From Flectonema sp. DT1601 (lineage: Eukaryota > Euglenozoa > Diplonemea > Diplonemida > Diplonemidae), in contig OZ025784.1 of assembly GCA_964019425.1 (NCBI GenBank), positions 1 through 64,000 on the forward strand: a DNA stretch of 64,000 nucleotides, read 5' to 3'. The first letter of the stretch is position 1. Each line of letters begins with the position of its first letter. Below the pieces are notes generated by a model. That model had not been told where the DNA came from, did no database searches, and worked only from the letters and a program-made list of their open reading frames with translations. The translations under genes and the position numbers were made by a program. Shown piece by piece: positions 43,174-55,594 of the stretch.

Positions 43174-46139
43174 GATGTCTATACCGAGCCTGTTATAACT
43201 TTTTAAATATAAAAAACACGACAACAACACCACAAGATGAACTCCCTTCCACTGTGAGCTATGTGCTTTGAAGAAAAATAATTATTGACATCACTGAACT
43301 GGCCTTCAGAACATTATAACTAACTAAAAGTGGGTAATTGGGACAGGGTAAACGAGGAGCAGAGCGATGTGCGGTAGGGAGGGAATTGTGTGTTAGAAAC
43401 AAAAACAAAACATTGAAAAGAGGAAGAAGGAATTTTGCAATCTTACAAAAACCGAAACACGTCACGATGCTTAGTATGTGAGAGTGTGTAGTGTTTCCAA
43501 CTACTGTAGTATTAAAATACTATAAAAAACTCCTACTAAAAGAGTTAACAAAAAAAAAAAAATGATAATAAAATATTATCATTTTCTGTTTTGTGTATTC
43601 GAACTAACTAAGACAACAGACGAAGGAGTAAAATAACTAAAAAAAAAAAAAAAAAAAGAATTCTTTTTTTATAGAGCGGAACAAAGAGGAAGAAGAGAAA
43701 AAAGAAACAAACAAAAGAAATAAAACTAAATTCATCCATATTCATATACAACAAGGACAGAAATATTTCACGAGTTGAATAGAGAGAAGACAGAATTAAT
43801 CTTTCGAAGATGTAAATCCTTCTGACGTATGACGACGACAGAAAAGAGTAAAACTACAAAAAAAAAAAAAAAAAAAAAAAGTTTCATGAAAAAAGAAAAT
43901 AAAATAAAGTAAACCTGGCACATCAAAAGGTCATTTGGAGGGGAAAAAAAAAAAAAAAAAAAAAAAAGAGAAGCCCTCTCAGTTTGCAACAGACAGAGAG
44001 ACGCAAGTAATTGTGAAAAACTTCTTTTCAACACACACAACAGTAAATACAGTCAGGAAAGTCAGCAATAAACATTAAGTACAAGTATTGCTTTATGTGT
44101 GATAAAGAAAGCTGGGGGGGGATAACTTGATGGGGGGAGAAACATCTTCCCAGAAGACTACACTGCAGGTTTGGCAGATCACAACCTGCAGGCAGAACCA
44201 ATCAAACAGATCTTAGCTAATTGTAATGAACTTCGAGATGGTTAACTACATTTACGTAATCGGTTGACAAACAGTTTTGGGTTTGAAACTGACTTTTCAA
44301 AAAAAAAAAAAAAAAAAAGATAATTTTCAGGAAAACTCCCCCCCTGAAATGATTGCATCGCAATGTCTCGGCATCAGAGCACACCCGAGTCCACACGCGA
44401 TTAGGTAGTGAGATATATTTATATATAAAAAATAAATAAATTTAAAAAAAAAATAAGGGTACTGAATTCCTGATTACACAAGAAAGAGCGAATAGAACAA
44501 TGGATTGCTTTATAAAAAAAAAAATGGAATATACGCCTTGACTTTAAAGCCAGATGTAGCTAACCTGATTCGCTTAATTAGTTCTAGAGAAAGATTTCAC
44601 AAAGATTTCGATGCCCTTTTCTCTGAAAGAAAATAAAAATATCATATAATAAGGGTTACTAACAAAAGAAAAGAGATGACATACAAAGGGCTCTAAGCAG
44701 CAAAAAAACTCCTTTGAGTAGACGAAACCGGCTACAGAACTGAAAAAAAAAATATAATTATATTTTTGTAAGGTAATTAGCGTGACTATTAATTATTTTT
44801 TTAAAACTTTTTTATATTAACAAGATAAGACTGAAAGTGATCATTTTACCCCTTAAAAGGAACACACATAAATACACATAAAATGATTTATGAAAAAAAA
44901 AAAAAAGTTGATTCGGAGAACAAGACTAGGCTTTTTATTCATTTATTTATTCACGAAGCCTAGGAAGCCAAAGCCAGGAAAAAAGCTCACAGGTGTATCG
45001 CTACCAGCAACTCTGAGACTCTCACAGACGTATAAGAGACTTTTGAATCAACCGAAAACTAACAAAAAAAAAAAAAAGTGTCCCAAGAAAAATATAATAC
45101 AATAACCCAACAAAGATCCTGTGTTGGTGTGTGTAAAGGAAAATCTAAGTTATTTGAAAAAAAAAAAAAAAAAAAAAAAAACTCAATTTTTAATCACCTT
45201 ACATAATAATCGGAAGACCCAATAGAGAATACCAATAAAAGCGTAATATCCCTGAATCTCTCTCTCTCTCTCCCTATTCAGGTTATCTATGTGTTAGATT
45301 GTAAATAAAGAGGTTTAATAGAGTCTTGTATTAAGAGACCTTTTTTTTTTAAAAAAAAAAAAAAGAGAGAAAAGAGAAAAGATATGATCTACGGGTTTCA
45401 AGATATTGTTTCCTCTGTACTCGTTGTGTGCACAACATTATTAACAAAAAAAAAAAAAAAAAAAGCTATTATAAAAAAGAGGAAACTAAATGAAACTCAT
45501 GATACAAAAAAAATGGGGTAAATATATGGATGAAGAAATGAAAGAAATAAGAAAAGAAAAGAAAACGATCATTTTACGTCTACGCCGTGGCTTTAAAGCC
45601 AGATGCACTGTAATGTAGTTGCCGCTGTTATACTGAAAAGGGGGGGGAATGGAGACGATACACGGGGAGCACAGTTTCAAGAAAACTACACACTCCCGGA
45701 AGAAGTAAAAAAAAAACAAAGCACCCGACCTCAATGTCCACCTGAGGTTTTTATTTTAAAGAAAACAAAGGGAGCAGCGGTGGGTATGACAAAAACAAAA
45801 AAAAAAAAAAAAAAAAAAAAAAGGGTGCAATTGCCGTCGCAATTGAGGCAAAGCAAAAAAAAAAAAAAAAAAAAAAAATGAAAATACTATAAATTAATCA
45901 CAGCTCAACGCAGAAAAGAGGAAAACGATAGTTATTGTTACCCTCTTTCATTTTATGAGAGAAAGAAGAAAGAAGAGAAGAAAAAAAACTGAATCTAATT
46001 GTTAATTTGCATCTAATTATATAACAAGGGGGTGCTTGAAGGGAAAACTTACTTTTTTTTTCCTTTCCCCAGCAAGGAATCATTCAATAACCAATACTGG
46101 CCGGCCCACAACAATTTCTAATTTTTCAAAAACAATGCA
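43174..46139. other. AT-rich intergenic region with homopolymer runs
   Basis: About 3 kb without a supported gene. It holds many A runs of 15-25 bases on the plus strand, a 9-bp-stem hairpin at 44163-44191 (CTGCAGGTT/AACCTGCAG), and two copies of a 25-bp motif around CTTTAAAGCCAGATG (44532-44556, 45581-45605). A CT run lies near 45259-45274. Confidence 0.6.
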
Positions 46140-46150
46140 ACATATCAAAA

Positions 46151-46176
46151 GTTAGTTAGTTAGTTAGTTAGTTAGC
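46151..46176. repeat. (GTTA)n tetramer run at a LINE 3' end
   Basis: About six units of GTTA on the plus strand, reading CTAA/AACT on the minus strand. It lies about 400 bp beyond the stop codon of the LINE fragment in that element's sense and may be its 3' tail. Confidence 0.7.
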
Positions 46177-47666
46177 AAGTCCATCAGACCACCGAGTATC
46201 GGTTAGGTAGACACTCAAAGAGTACCGGGTGGCTCTTCTGAGGGTCCCCAATACTGCGGCAGTAGGAAGAACCTAATCCCGGGGGATTATTTTGTTAGTA
46301 TCAGCACAGGGCATACTAGATCAGGAGACCTAGAAACACTTTGCTTCCACCTTGTCCGGTATACTAGCAGGAAACCACGCAATTAAGTAAACAACAAAAA
46401 AAAAAAAAAAAAAAAAAAAAAAACTAGTTCTAATCTGAAACACTAAATAAACTTGATATTATGATGAAAAAATAAAACAAAATAAAATAATATAAGATAA
46501 CATAAAATAAAATAGATGAATTTAATAACTCAGTAAACACAGTTGATGATTTCAGGGATTAATTTTGAATAGTATATCTATGTAACTCCGAGTCGGAGGA
46601 CCTCGCACCTTGTAGTCGAACCACTTCCGTTCTATCCGCTCATAGTTGGCGTAGTGGATCTTATTGAGCAGATCAGTAAATTGAGTCTTTTCTATACCAT
46701 TATAGCAGAAAAGCTCAACTGTCCACAGAAAATTGTGTATTTCCTCGATCACCGTGTGATTGTAGGCATTATCGATGGCTTGTAAGACTTCGAGCTTATC
46801 TCGAGAAGTGAGTTTCGGAAGGTTAGAGAATTTAACAAGATGCCTCAATAACCACTGTCTCGGCAGGGCCGCACGCAGCGGAAAGCTCTGCAGGTAGCTC
46901 TCCAGGTCCTTCAGCATTGCAGCTAGTTTCGGCTGATTCTCTGTGGCAAAGAACGTATGGTGGTGTTGTCCGTCATTTGTCGGGTCATCGCATTGCGGGA
47001 TGTCCGGGAAGAATTGCTGCACTATGATCCTCGCGCCATTACATCTCGAGAGAAGGTGATGTGCGTCTGTGTCGGTGTGATTACAGAATCGACAGTCAGT
47101 AAGACCCAAGGCAGGGAGCTTTACCAGTTCGTGATGACCCGTTCTCACTCGGGCTATAATAATCTCGTCACTTCTTAAAAGGTCCTGATGGAACTTCTGT
47201 ACCCTACCAGACGATGTTGCCAAGTTGTGGACGTGTCGCGTATCTCGGGAGCGAAGCCATGCTTTTCTGACTTGGTTCACAATTGAACATTGAGCCATTC
47301 GGTAGTCAAAGGGAACCTCCGTGAGCGGTATCTCAGATGACGCAGCTTTGGAAGCCAGGCTATCAGCTAACTCATTTCCAATAACACCACAATGAGAAGG
47401 TACAAACTGCATCGTAAACGGGCGATTCAGGGTGGAAATCTGGCTGAGAATCTCGTGGTTGGTGCGCGAATGCTGGCAGAGGTACCCCTTGGCCAAGCTA
47501 CTCAGCGATGACTGGCTGTCGGATATGATGTGTATCCTGCCGTTCGGTAGTTGTGGCGAATTATCGCGGACGATATCCAGAGCCGAGATCAAAGCCCTCT
47601 GTTCTGCGTTAAAAGCCAGTCAGTCACTGTTTGTAGGCTCCATAGAATTCAAATCGAAGGGAGGGT
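46177..47666 (-). mobile_element. LINE3: 5'-truncated LINE fragment, third family
   Basis: Only the RNase H end of ORF2 and a 3' region remain. The 5' end is cut within RNase H next to a T run at 47667-47686. The C-terminal extension after the zinc motif (about 170 aa) is absent from LINE1 and LINE2, so this is a different family. A run of 31 A lies at 46393-46423 and a tetramer run at 46151-46176. Confidence 0.75.
46552..47592 (-). pseudogene. LINE3 ORF2 C-terminal fragment (RNase H, zinc motif)
   Basis: The 346-aa open frame includes RNase H motifs: ISDSQSSL, VPSHCGVIGNELADSLA and, a few codons before the first Met, FNAEQRALISALD. The first catalytic Asp block is missing because the copy is truncated, with an in-frame TGA upstream. 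The zinc motif is C-x2-C-x8-H-x4-C (DCRFC to RC). The remaining 170 aa are helical and unrecognised. It is not expected to be expressed as a functional protein. Confidence 0.75.
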
Positions 47667-47686
47667 TTTTTTTTTTTTTTTTTTTT

Positions 47687-48978
47687 CTCATTTTCTGAGC
47701 CACGAAAAAACAAAATAACCTCCGTGCAAAAACACCACCTTTACAGGGATCGCACACAGATTACTTTTCCAGATTGCTTTTATATATTCTCAACACATAT
47801 GAGTGTCACCTTTTTACAAGGATTTTTTTTTTTTTTTTTTTTTAAAAAGAGTTTTTCGTTTTAATTAAATCCCCCCCGCATTAAAGAAATTTGTGTATTT
47901 TTTTTTTTTTTTGTAAAAAAACCCAGCAATCACCGTTACTTTATAAAAAAAAAATCGTAAGGACATCATTCTGCTTCGAACAACACCAACTAAAATTATA
48001 ACAGAAAAAGAGTAAAAAAAAAGATAATAAAAATTGACAAAAACAACAAAGTGAGGGGAGAGTCGGGGGCATCACGAAAGTGAGTGTGCAGAGCGGCACA
48101 TGTCTGTATTTATATAAAGCTTCTGCATTGCTTTGTTCAGTTGCTCATTTGAATCCTCCGCAAGAAAAAAACGAAAAAAAAAAAAAAAAAGCTACTACGA
48201 GCGGCCTAAAAAACTCGGCGCTAACAGTAAGCAACAACATCACAAAAACAACGCATCTGCTGATACAAAACAGACGGCGCTAACACTTCAGAAGTGATGA
48301 TTCGATCCTTGGCTCACAAAGTACAGAATGTTGATAAAACTTTTTTTTTTTTTTGTGTTGTGTCTGACTGAACCAGCATTTTTGATGTCAGGCAGTCGAG
48401 AGAAAGGTTCTTGTGGGACAACATTTTTTTTTATTATTATAAAAAAAAAGAAACGAGTGTGTCTCCAAATACGTGAAAAAAAAAAAAACAACACAATTTT
48501 TTTTCCAATAAAAGTTTGCAAGTTACACACCAGTTGTGAAAATAGAGACAAACGACGTGCATTGCTATTTTAAGACAAGAGAATTGCACAACAAAACAAA
48601 GACAAATAACACGAACCTATCATCTCCTTTTCCCTATAAATGACGTGAGGGATGACAACGTCGTTAAGAACGACTTCGCGGAGAGGGGGAACTTTTGAGT
48701 GGATATGACAAAAGAAACTGATATAATATAAAAAAAAAAGAAATCAGAAACATAAATCTTTTCAGAATATTTTTTCGTTCTTTACATTTTTTTTTTTTTT
48801 TTTTTTTTCAAACATTGCAGAACTGGGTGGCTAGCAGCCAGCTGATTTTTTTTTTTTTTTTTTTTTTTTGTTTTTTTCATTTCTCCCATTTATTTTTTTT
48901 TACCATATAGCCAGGGTTTTTAGCTAGGGTCCCAAGCCAGTAATCTCTGTGTAGATATAACACCAGGCTAGGGAGATA

Positions 48979-49034
<56 letters not shown>

Positions 49035-49779
49035 TCTTTCAAAGTTCATGATGATGAGGAAACAATCTCACACCATAGTCGCAATCCGCAAGAGGTAAAT
49101 GTTTTATTCGAAAACTAGCAGATGTATAGTGTATAAACCGAACTCATGGTTTTAAGCGAAATAGAAACCTCTTGATATCAAAATGAAGCTTCAAAAAAAA
49201 AAAAAAAAAAAGAACAGAAGGAAACAAACAAATAAATAAAAGTAACGACTTTAAACCAAACCAATGAATCAACTAGAGCGACAGACACAGATGGCTTTGC
49301 TAGCACCGCATGTTTGTAACTTCTTTTTGCAACAAGCGTTGCTTTACGTCATCTCATTTTTTTGAAGTTATGAATGATAAATTGTTAGCTGACACGATTC
49401 ACTGAAATAAAGACATCAGGTTGCTTTTAAGTCAATCGTTGATTCGTCTCAGAGAGCCCATCAAAAAAAAAAAAAAAGAAAAAGAAAACTAAAGAAATAG
49501 AAAAAACTTCTCAACAACAACAGTGTGTGAGACTCTAAAATCAATAAAAAAAAAAAATAATAAATTTTGTGTGGAAAATTTTTTTAAGAAAAAAATATGG
49601 TGCAATAATAATGGAAGACAGACAGACAGACAGACGTGTGAGAACGAATGGGACGATGGTAGAATAACTAACCTTTCGTTTTCCCTTTTTTTTTTACAGG
49701 AAAAAGATACAAAGCGCTCACAACACGCCAACTAGTACGCAGCAATCGAAGTAAACGGAGATAGGGTGTCGATAGTTAG
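47687..49779. other. AT-rich intergenic region with homopolymer runs
   Basis: About 2.1 kb with no supported gene. It contains T and A runs of 15-25 bases in both orientations and a (GACA)n run near 49618-49635. Confidence 0.55.
48981..49026. repeat. (CT)n microsatellite
   Basis: About 21 uninterrupted CT units, followed by a T run. Confidence 0.97.
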
Positions 49780-50283
49780 TTAAGAGCATTGAAATAGAGA
49801 AGCAAATTCCTCTGCGAATTGACGGCAGTCATCAGGATCCCAAGTATCATCAAAAGGGAGTTGGTCGGCAGTCCAATGCGGATGATCTATAGCCGACTTC
49901 CACATCGAATCGAAATTCTCTTCTCGACGTTGTTTTGTACAAAAAACTCGAAATAATTCGGAATTGACATCTGCTGCGAGCTTTCCATTTGTAAGTTCAC
50001 ATATTCTAGTTGGCTCTGCTTCTACTCCTTTTATTACTGAGAAGCTGACAACGATTACTCTTTTCTTAAAACATATTCGATCTTTTCCCTTTACCTTCTC
50101 CTCTTCTCCTATTTTAAGCCCGGAGATGTATCTTTCGTTGAATTCTTCGATGACTTCGAAATTATCACTCATTTCCCTCTCAATGCCGTCTCTTTCTGTT
50201 CCTTCGCTGTATCGAGCTCCTCGTATAGGACAACATCGAGATACGTGTGGTCCCTGACACTCCCGGCATGTTATAAATGTCAT
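49780..50283 (-). CDS. Small protein with eIF3g-like zinc knuckle, putative
   Basis: The 167-aa protein starts MTFITCRECQGPHVSRCCP. The spacing C-x2-C-x3-H-x4-C with CRxCxGxH and a final CP is the same as the zinc motif near the N-terminus of eIF3g. The rest is acidic (ending in DDTWDPDDCRQFAEEFASLF) and has no RRM, which eIF3g normally carries. It could be a shortened eIF3g, an unrelated zinc-knuckle protein, or one exon of a larger gene. Codon use and the lack of homopolymers set it apart from its flanks, which supports a real gene. Confidence 0.6.
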   Translation of the reverse strand: MTFITCRECQGPHVSRCCPIRGARYSEGTERDGIEREMSDNFEVIEEFNERYISGLKIGEEEKVKGKDRICFKKRVIVVSFSVIKGVEAEPTRICELTNGKLAADVNSELFRVFCTKQRREENFDSMWKSAIDHPHWTADQLPFDDTWDPDDCRQFAEEFASLFQCS

Positions 50284-51826
50284 TGTTTTATTATTAACCT
50301 ATAAAGTAGCTGATGAGAGAGGGAGGAGAGTAATTTTTCGTTTAGTATAGCTGAATATCACAATATAACAAAGCAAAAATCAACGTTGACGGGAAAATTC
50401 ATATTCGTTTTTCACTATTTTTTTTTTTTTTTTTTTTTTTTGTCATAGTACTCTTGCTATTGTTTATTTATTATTATTATTATTTTTTTACACCCTTTTC
50501 TTTTTTTTTGATTCTTCCTTTTTTTTTTTTCTCGTTCCTTTTCGTTCTTTCATTCTTTCGTTTACTGCTTTTTTTCCTTCAAAAAAAAAAACAGAAAATG
50601 AAAACTTTTTTTTAAAAAAAAAATGGGGGTGTGAAACTAAACTTTGACAATATTACAACTTAACTTGTGGAAGAAATACTTGTAGTTGTTAATCAAAGAA
50701 AAACGGTACGGTGGGAATAACAAAGTTTAGGTGAGAGACGCAATTAAATAGTTTTTTAGTGAGGGTTTTTTGTCACTTTTGATTTGCTGCTTCTGTTCGT
50801 GATCTTTATTTCCTTTGCAATAATTTTTTTCTTCTTTTTTATATCGGGGTGTGTTCCTTTTAAAAAGGTTTTCCGATTTGGTTCGTCTTTGTGACCGAAA
50901 AAAGGGGAAAAAGTAAAAAAAAATCTTTTCGAGTTTTTTTACTTTCACTGCTGACTAATTTCCAGCCTGAATTTCTTTTTTTCTTTTTTTTTTTGATTTG
51001 TTTGTTGTCGAACAGTTCCGACTTGACTTTTCGGAAAGCGTTTTTCTCTTTTTTTTTTTTTTTTTTTTTTCTTTGTGCCTCTTAGGTCCTTTACTTAAAA
51101 TACTTTTATGAACTTTCTCATTATTGGGACCCGCTTTTTTTTTTTGTTGCTGTTTTTCGTTTCTTCCTTCCTTTTTTTTTTTTTTTTAAATTTATCTAAC
51201 AACGTACGACTCTAAACAGCGAGTGGAAGATGAAAAAAACCACTTTAACCGTACTTGCCGGATGGGTGCGTATCGTTACCAAGCCCTGCGACATTTGCTC
51301 AGGAATTTGTTTCATCATCTTCAACGTATCAGGAAAGACATAGCGCGCGTGCTCTTGCAGTTTCAGTTGTCCTCACAAATGACGCAGAAATATTCTTCGG
51401 GGGACGGGAAAGGTACCTTGCAGTTCACGCGCTTCAATGACCTTCCCCTTTATATAAAACGCTATTTTTTTTTATTTTTTTTTGAAACCCGAAAACATCC
51501 AACATAAAACGACAGGGTTGCCCGTCGTGGTATCGACACGAGTGTGAGAAAAGAACGGCTTCAAAGGGATAACAAAATAGTTGTTCAAAAGCCAGAAAAA
51601 ACGAAAGAAGAAAAAAAAGAGAGCACCCCGCACACGGTAGGTGCGAAGGGGAGACAAGTAACCATAAAACAAACCGAAACAAATAACATCAGGGATTAGG
51701 GCAAGCTTTTTTTTTTTTTTTTTTTTTTTCAATTATCAAAAAAAAAAAAAAAAAAAAAGAGAGATTACATAAAAAAAGGTTAACGACACACCCCGAAAAG
51801 CAAATTACATAATTCCTGTCTGTTTT

Positions 51827-51857
<31 letters not shown>

Positions 51858-54800
51858 CAAGGTCAGGAAATGGCACTCACCGAAGCACACCAACCAAATA
51901 GGGAGATATTCGACAGTAATAACCAGTCAGGCTGATCAGAAAGAAACTGTCACTAGGGATAGAGTTCAACCGTAGCTGAAATCGATTAGAGCCGTGTGAA
52001 ATAATCCAAAAAAAACAAAAAAAAAACGTGTCCTTGAAATAAAATACTAATTTTTGAAGTCGGGGAAGCTAACTATAATACTTTTCCCCCCCTTCGCGTC
52101 TAAAACTGCAACAAACAAAAAGAAAAGATCAAGAAGGGGGAAAGCAGAGCATTATTGGCTTAGCAGAGTCGCTTCCAAGAAGAAAAAGTCAGTGAAAAAA
52201 AAGAGCAGAATAATTACATCAAACAAAAAAAAAAAAAAAAAAACCCATGGGGTACTAGATATGCGAGACTCAAGCGCCTATGCGCATGAAACTCATAAGG
52301 TGTATTGGTTAAGAATGACAAGAAACAGAAGGGAGGGGGGAAAAAAAAAAAAAAGATTTTTTTTTTCCCCCCTCCCTTCTCTTTCTCACAATAATGCACT
52401 CAGCAAGGTAGGCAAGACGAAAGTCTGCGTATCAACTATAGAGAAACACACCCGTAGGACATAGCAGCGTTGAATGTGAGAAAGAACGCTACTTGTTTTT
52501 GTTTTACGTTTTTGCTTCTCAATTGCATTAAAAGAACAGAAGAAGAAAAAAAAAAAAAAAGAACATTTTTGCTTTTTATGCTCAACTGTTTTCACAAAGA
52601 ACATAATCCTCAAAATATATTTTTTAAAAAAATAAAAAAAAACAAGCAAAATTGCTCAAAACGAAAAAGTCTCATTAAAGAACCCTTATGGTGTTCTTCG
52701 ACAACAAAGTATAATCGAAGAATAGTGTTTATTACAAGGGGAAGAAAAAAAAACTCCCCTCCCATTTTTTTTAGAATAGCGAAGTAACAGAATTTTCGAC
52801 AGATGCATCTGCAGTATGCAATCACACTAATAATGTTGCGTGTCCGGTTTACTCTGCTGCCTCGGAACAATTCATACATCATGAAAGGAGAAAAAAAAAT
52901 TGTTTTTTCCCTTTTTTTTTTTTTTAAATTTATTTCTCCACCCTCCCCCCCCTTTTAATTCCTTTTTTACCAACAAAACAAAATAAAATAAATAGTCAAC
53001 ATCATAACAAGAAACTAGAAGCCAGGTTGGAAATTCATCAAAATGAATGGGGACCGTGTGCTGAAAAATAATAACAAAACGAATTTTCTAAGTAACAAAT
53101 AAAAAGGGAAAGAGAAAAGAGAGCCGCTGCTCACAACAGGGTAATGCAGTCACAGAATGAAGAAAAAATATGAAAACTGAGTAGCCGTAGAAAATAATAA
53201 TTTTTTTTTAAAAAAACTAAAGAAAGGGGGATAAAAAAAAACACGCAAAGAACAGTTTTTTTTTTTTTCAAAACCCACAAAGAAAAAGAAATACCCCACA
53301 CCAGACACATAATTCATATATTTTTTTTTTTTTTTCTTTTCTTTTCTTTTCCTTTTTATTTTTTTTTTTCCCGATTTTTATGAACCAGAAGATACTGTTT
53401 TTCTATCTCAGGAGCGAAATCGAGAAGAAAAAGAAAAAGAAAAAAAAGAGAAGAAAAAAAACAGGTGCGGAAACAGAAATGGTCCGATGATCAATAAATA
53501 ACTTGTTAAAAAAAGAAAAATACATCTCTTACTCTCTCTTACTCAACAAGTAACAACTTTATAAAATAACAAGCAGAAAGCAGAAACTAATTGGGAAGGG
53601 AAGAGCAAAAATGAAAGGAGAAAATTATGAAAAAAAAAGAGCCAATAAAACCCTCCTCCTCTTCCTCTTTTTTTTTTTTTTTTTTCGTTTTTTTTTCTTG
53701 AAAACATCTCTCACTGAGAGCAGCAGTTCGAGGTTATCAACGACAGCTCCTTGACAATATCCTACTACTGCTCTCATTGCAAGAATAGTCCGTGGAATGG
53801 AAAAAAAAAATCAACAAAGTCTTAAAAATAAATAAGCTGATCAGTGAGTCACACTACTACCCTCTAATAGATGTTTAAAAAAGAGTTGCCAGTTGTGATC
53901 AATTTATCGCATTGGATATTGTTTAGTCAGATATTCGTAGTGTTGTTGTTGTTCATCAAATCCAATCAAAAAAAAAAAAAAAAATATGCAACAAAATAAT
54001 CCAACAAGGTCATAATCTCATCAACGAAATTAGACCAGGAAAGCTTTTTTTTTTTTTTTTTTTTATATCGCGTTTCCGCAAATGGCAATCGGAAGAAGGA
54101 AACGAAACGGGTTCTTTTTTTTTTTTTTTTGAATAAAATAAAGAAAACAAAACAAAAAAAAAAAAAAAATATATATCCCACACATTCATCGTCACGTACA
54201 TGCATAGGAAGGGAGAAAGCTCTCCAAAAAGAAATGAAAAAAAAAAAAAAAAAATTACAGCACACAATAAACATAATTTGTAGATAAAAGCACTCAAAAA
54301 ACAATTGTGATAGGCTCAATGAATATAAACCGATTATTGAAAGCACTACTATGTACCTATGATTTATGACATGATGAGAAGTAAGTAGGAAGAGTGGTTT
54401 CCGTTTCTCAGCCTTTTTTTTTTGGGTCAAAAGATTACCTCCAAGTACTTCAACATACGAAGTCATTGAAGTGAATAAGTAAAACAGTTTTTGAAGAAAA
54501 TGTGCGCCCAGATTTACTAATTCAAAGAAAAAGAAGAAAGGGGAGGAAAGTAGAGTGAGAAAGTTCATTCTTTTTTTTTTTTTTTTTTTTTTTTTTTTGA
54601 CACACTTTCTGCATTTTGCTTGTTTTTTTCGCCTTTTGACACTACCATTCGGGTACGAGAAGAAAGAAACAAAAAGAAAATAATAATAATAAAAAATGAG
54701 GGTTCAACAGAATTGTGACTATATGAGAGGAAAAAACGAAATTAAAACAGCAGAACTCACCTTGGAGCTAAACATCACCGTGTGGACTGTTTTATTTTTA

Positions 54801-55594
54801 TTTTTTTATTTTTTATTTTATTTAAATGTCACACTTTGTCGAGAAACAGAATCGATACTTTAAGAGTTGGGGACCCAACAAATAATAACTTTTTTTTTTT
54901 TTTTTTTTTTTAGATTCCAATTGTGGCTGCAAACACATCGAAGCAAAGCAAGCAACGGGGTTGGGGGGCTACTAACAAAATAACAGGAAAGAGATATAAA
55001 AATTATTTAAAAAAAAAAGAACACGTAAAAATAATTCTTATTTCATGGACGTGACAATGTTTTGGAGGTGAGTGATGAATATAAAAAATAAAAATAAAAA
55101 ACATGACTTTTGACAAAACAATAAAAACTAAATCCGTTGAGGAATTCTGATGCGTCTCGTCTCTGCGAGTCGATCGGTTGAAAGGGAAAAAACGAAAAAC
55201 CAGATGAGTTCTAATTCTGCTTTGATTGACAGCAACAATTATAACAAATAACGGGCTTTTCTGAATAGTTTCTTTCTCTGAATTTCGTCGGGGAGCAACA
55301 ACAACAAAAAAAAAAAAAAAAAAAAAAAACTATGTCCTTCTTTATTCTGCAGATAATTTCCATGTTAGGTCAATTCGAAAAAAGAACGAAACAAAAAAAT
55401 AAAAATAAAAAAAAATATATTCGTTCTAAAATTCTTTTTATCTAAGGACTCCGGCTGAAAAGAGTTCGTGGACTCGGTTTTTGGACAATTTTACGAAAAA
55501 AAAATGAAAATACTCTTTTTTTTTCTCGTACTCGCGGAAGTCAGACTGGGAGTCTATAAGCGTGAATAAACTTTCAGGGAGTCGGTAGATAACC
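50284..55594. other. Long AT-rich region without recognised genes
   Basis: About 5.3 kb dominated by A and T runs of 10-30 bases on both strands. Open frames here are mostly poly-Phe or poly-Lys readings of those runs. A structured candidate lies at 53715-53776. Nothing else is recognised. Confidence 0.55.
53715..53776. other. Stem-loop, possible structured RNA
   Basis: A 13-position stem (53715-53727 with 53764-53776) pairs except for one C-A mismatch and encloses a 36-nt loop with a weak inner GAG/CTC pairing. It is one of few non-homopolymer islands in the region. No RNA family is recognised. Confidence 0.3.

Noticed and set aside
53966-54568. 200-aa Phe-rich minus-strand frame
   Set aside because: It is made of T-run translations joined by AT-rich DNA and has no gene-like composition.
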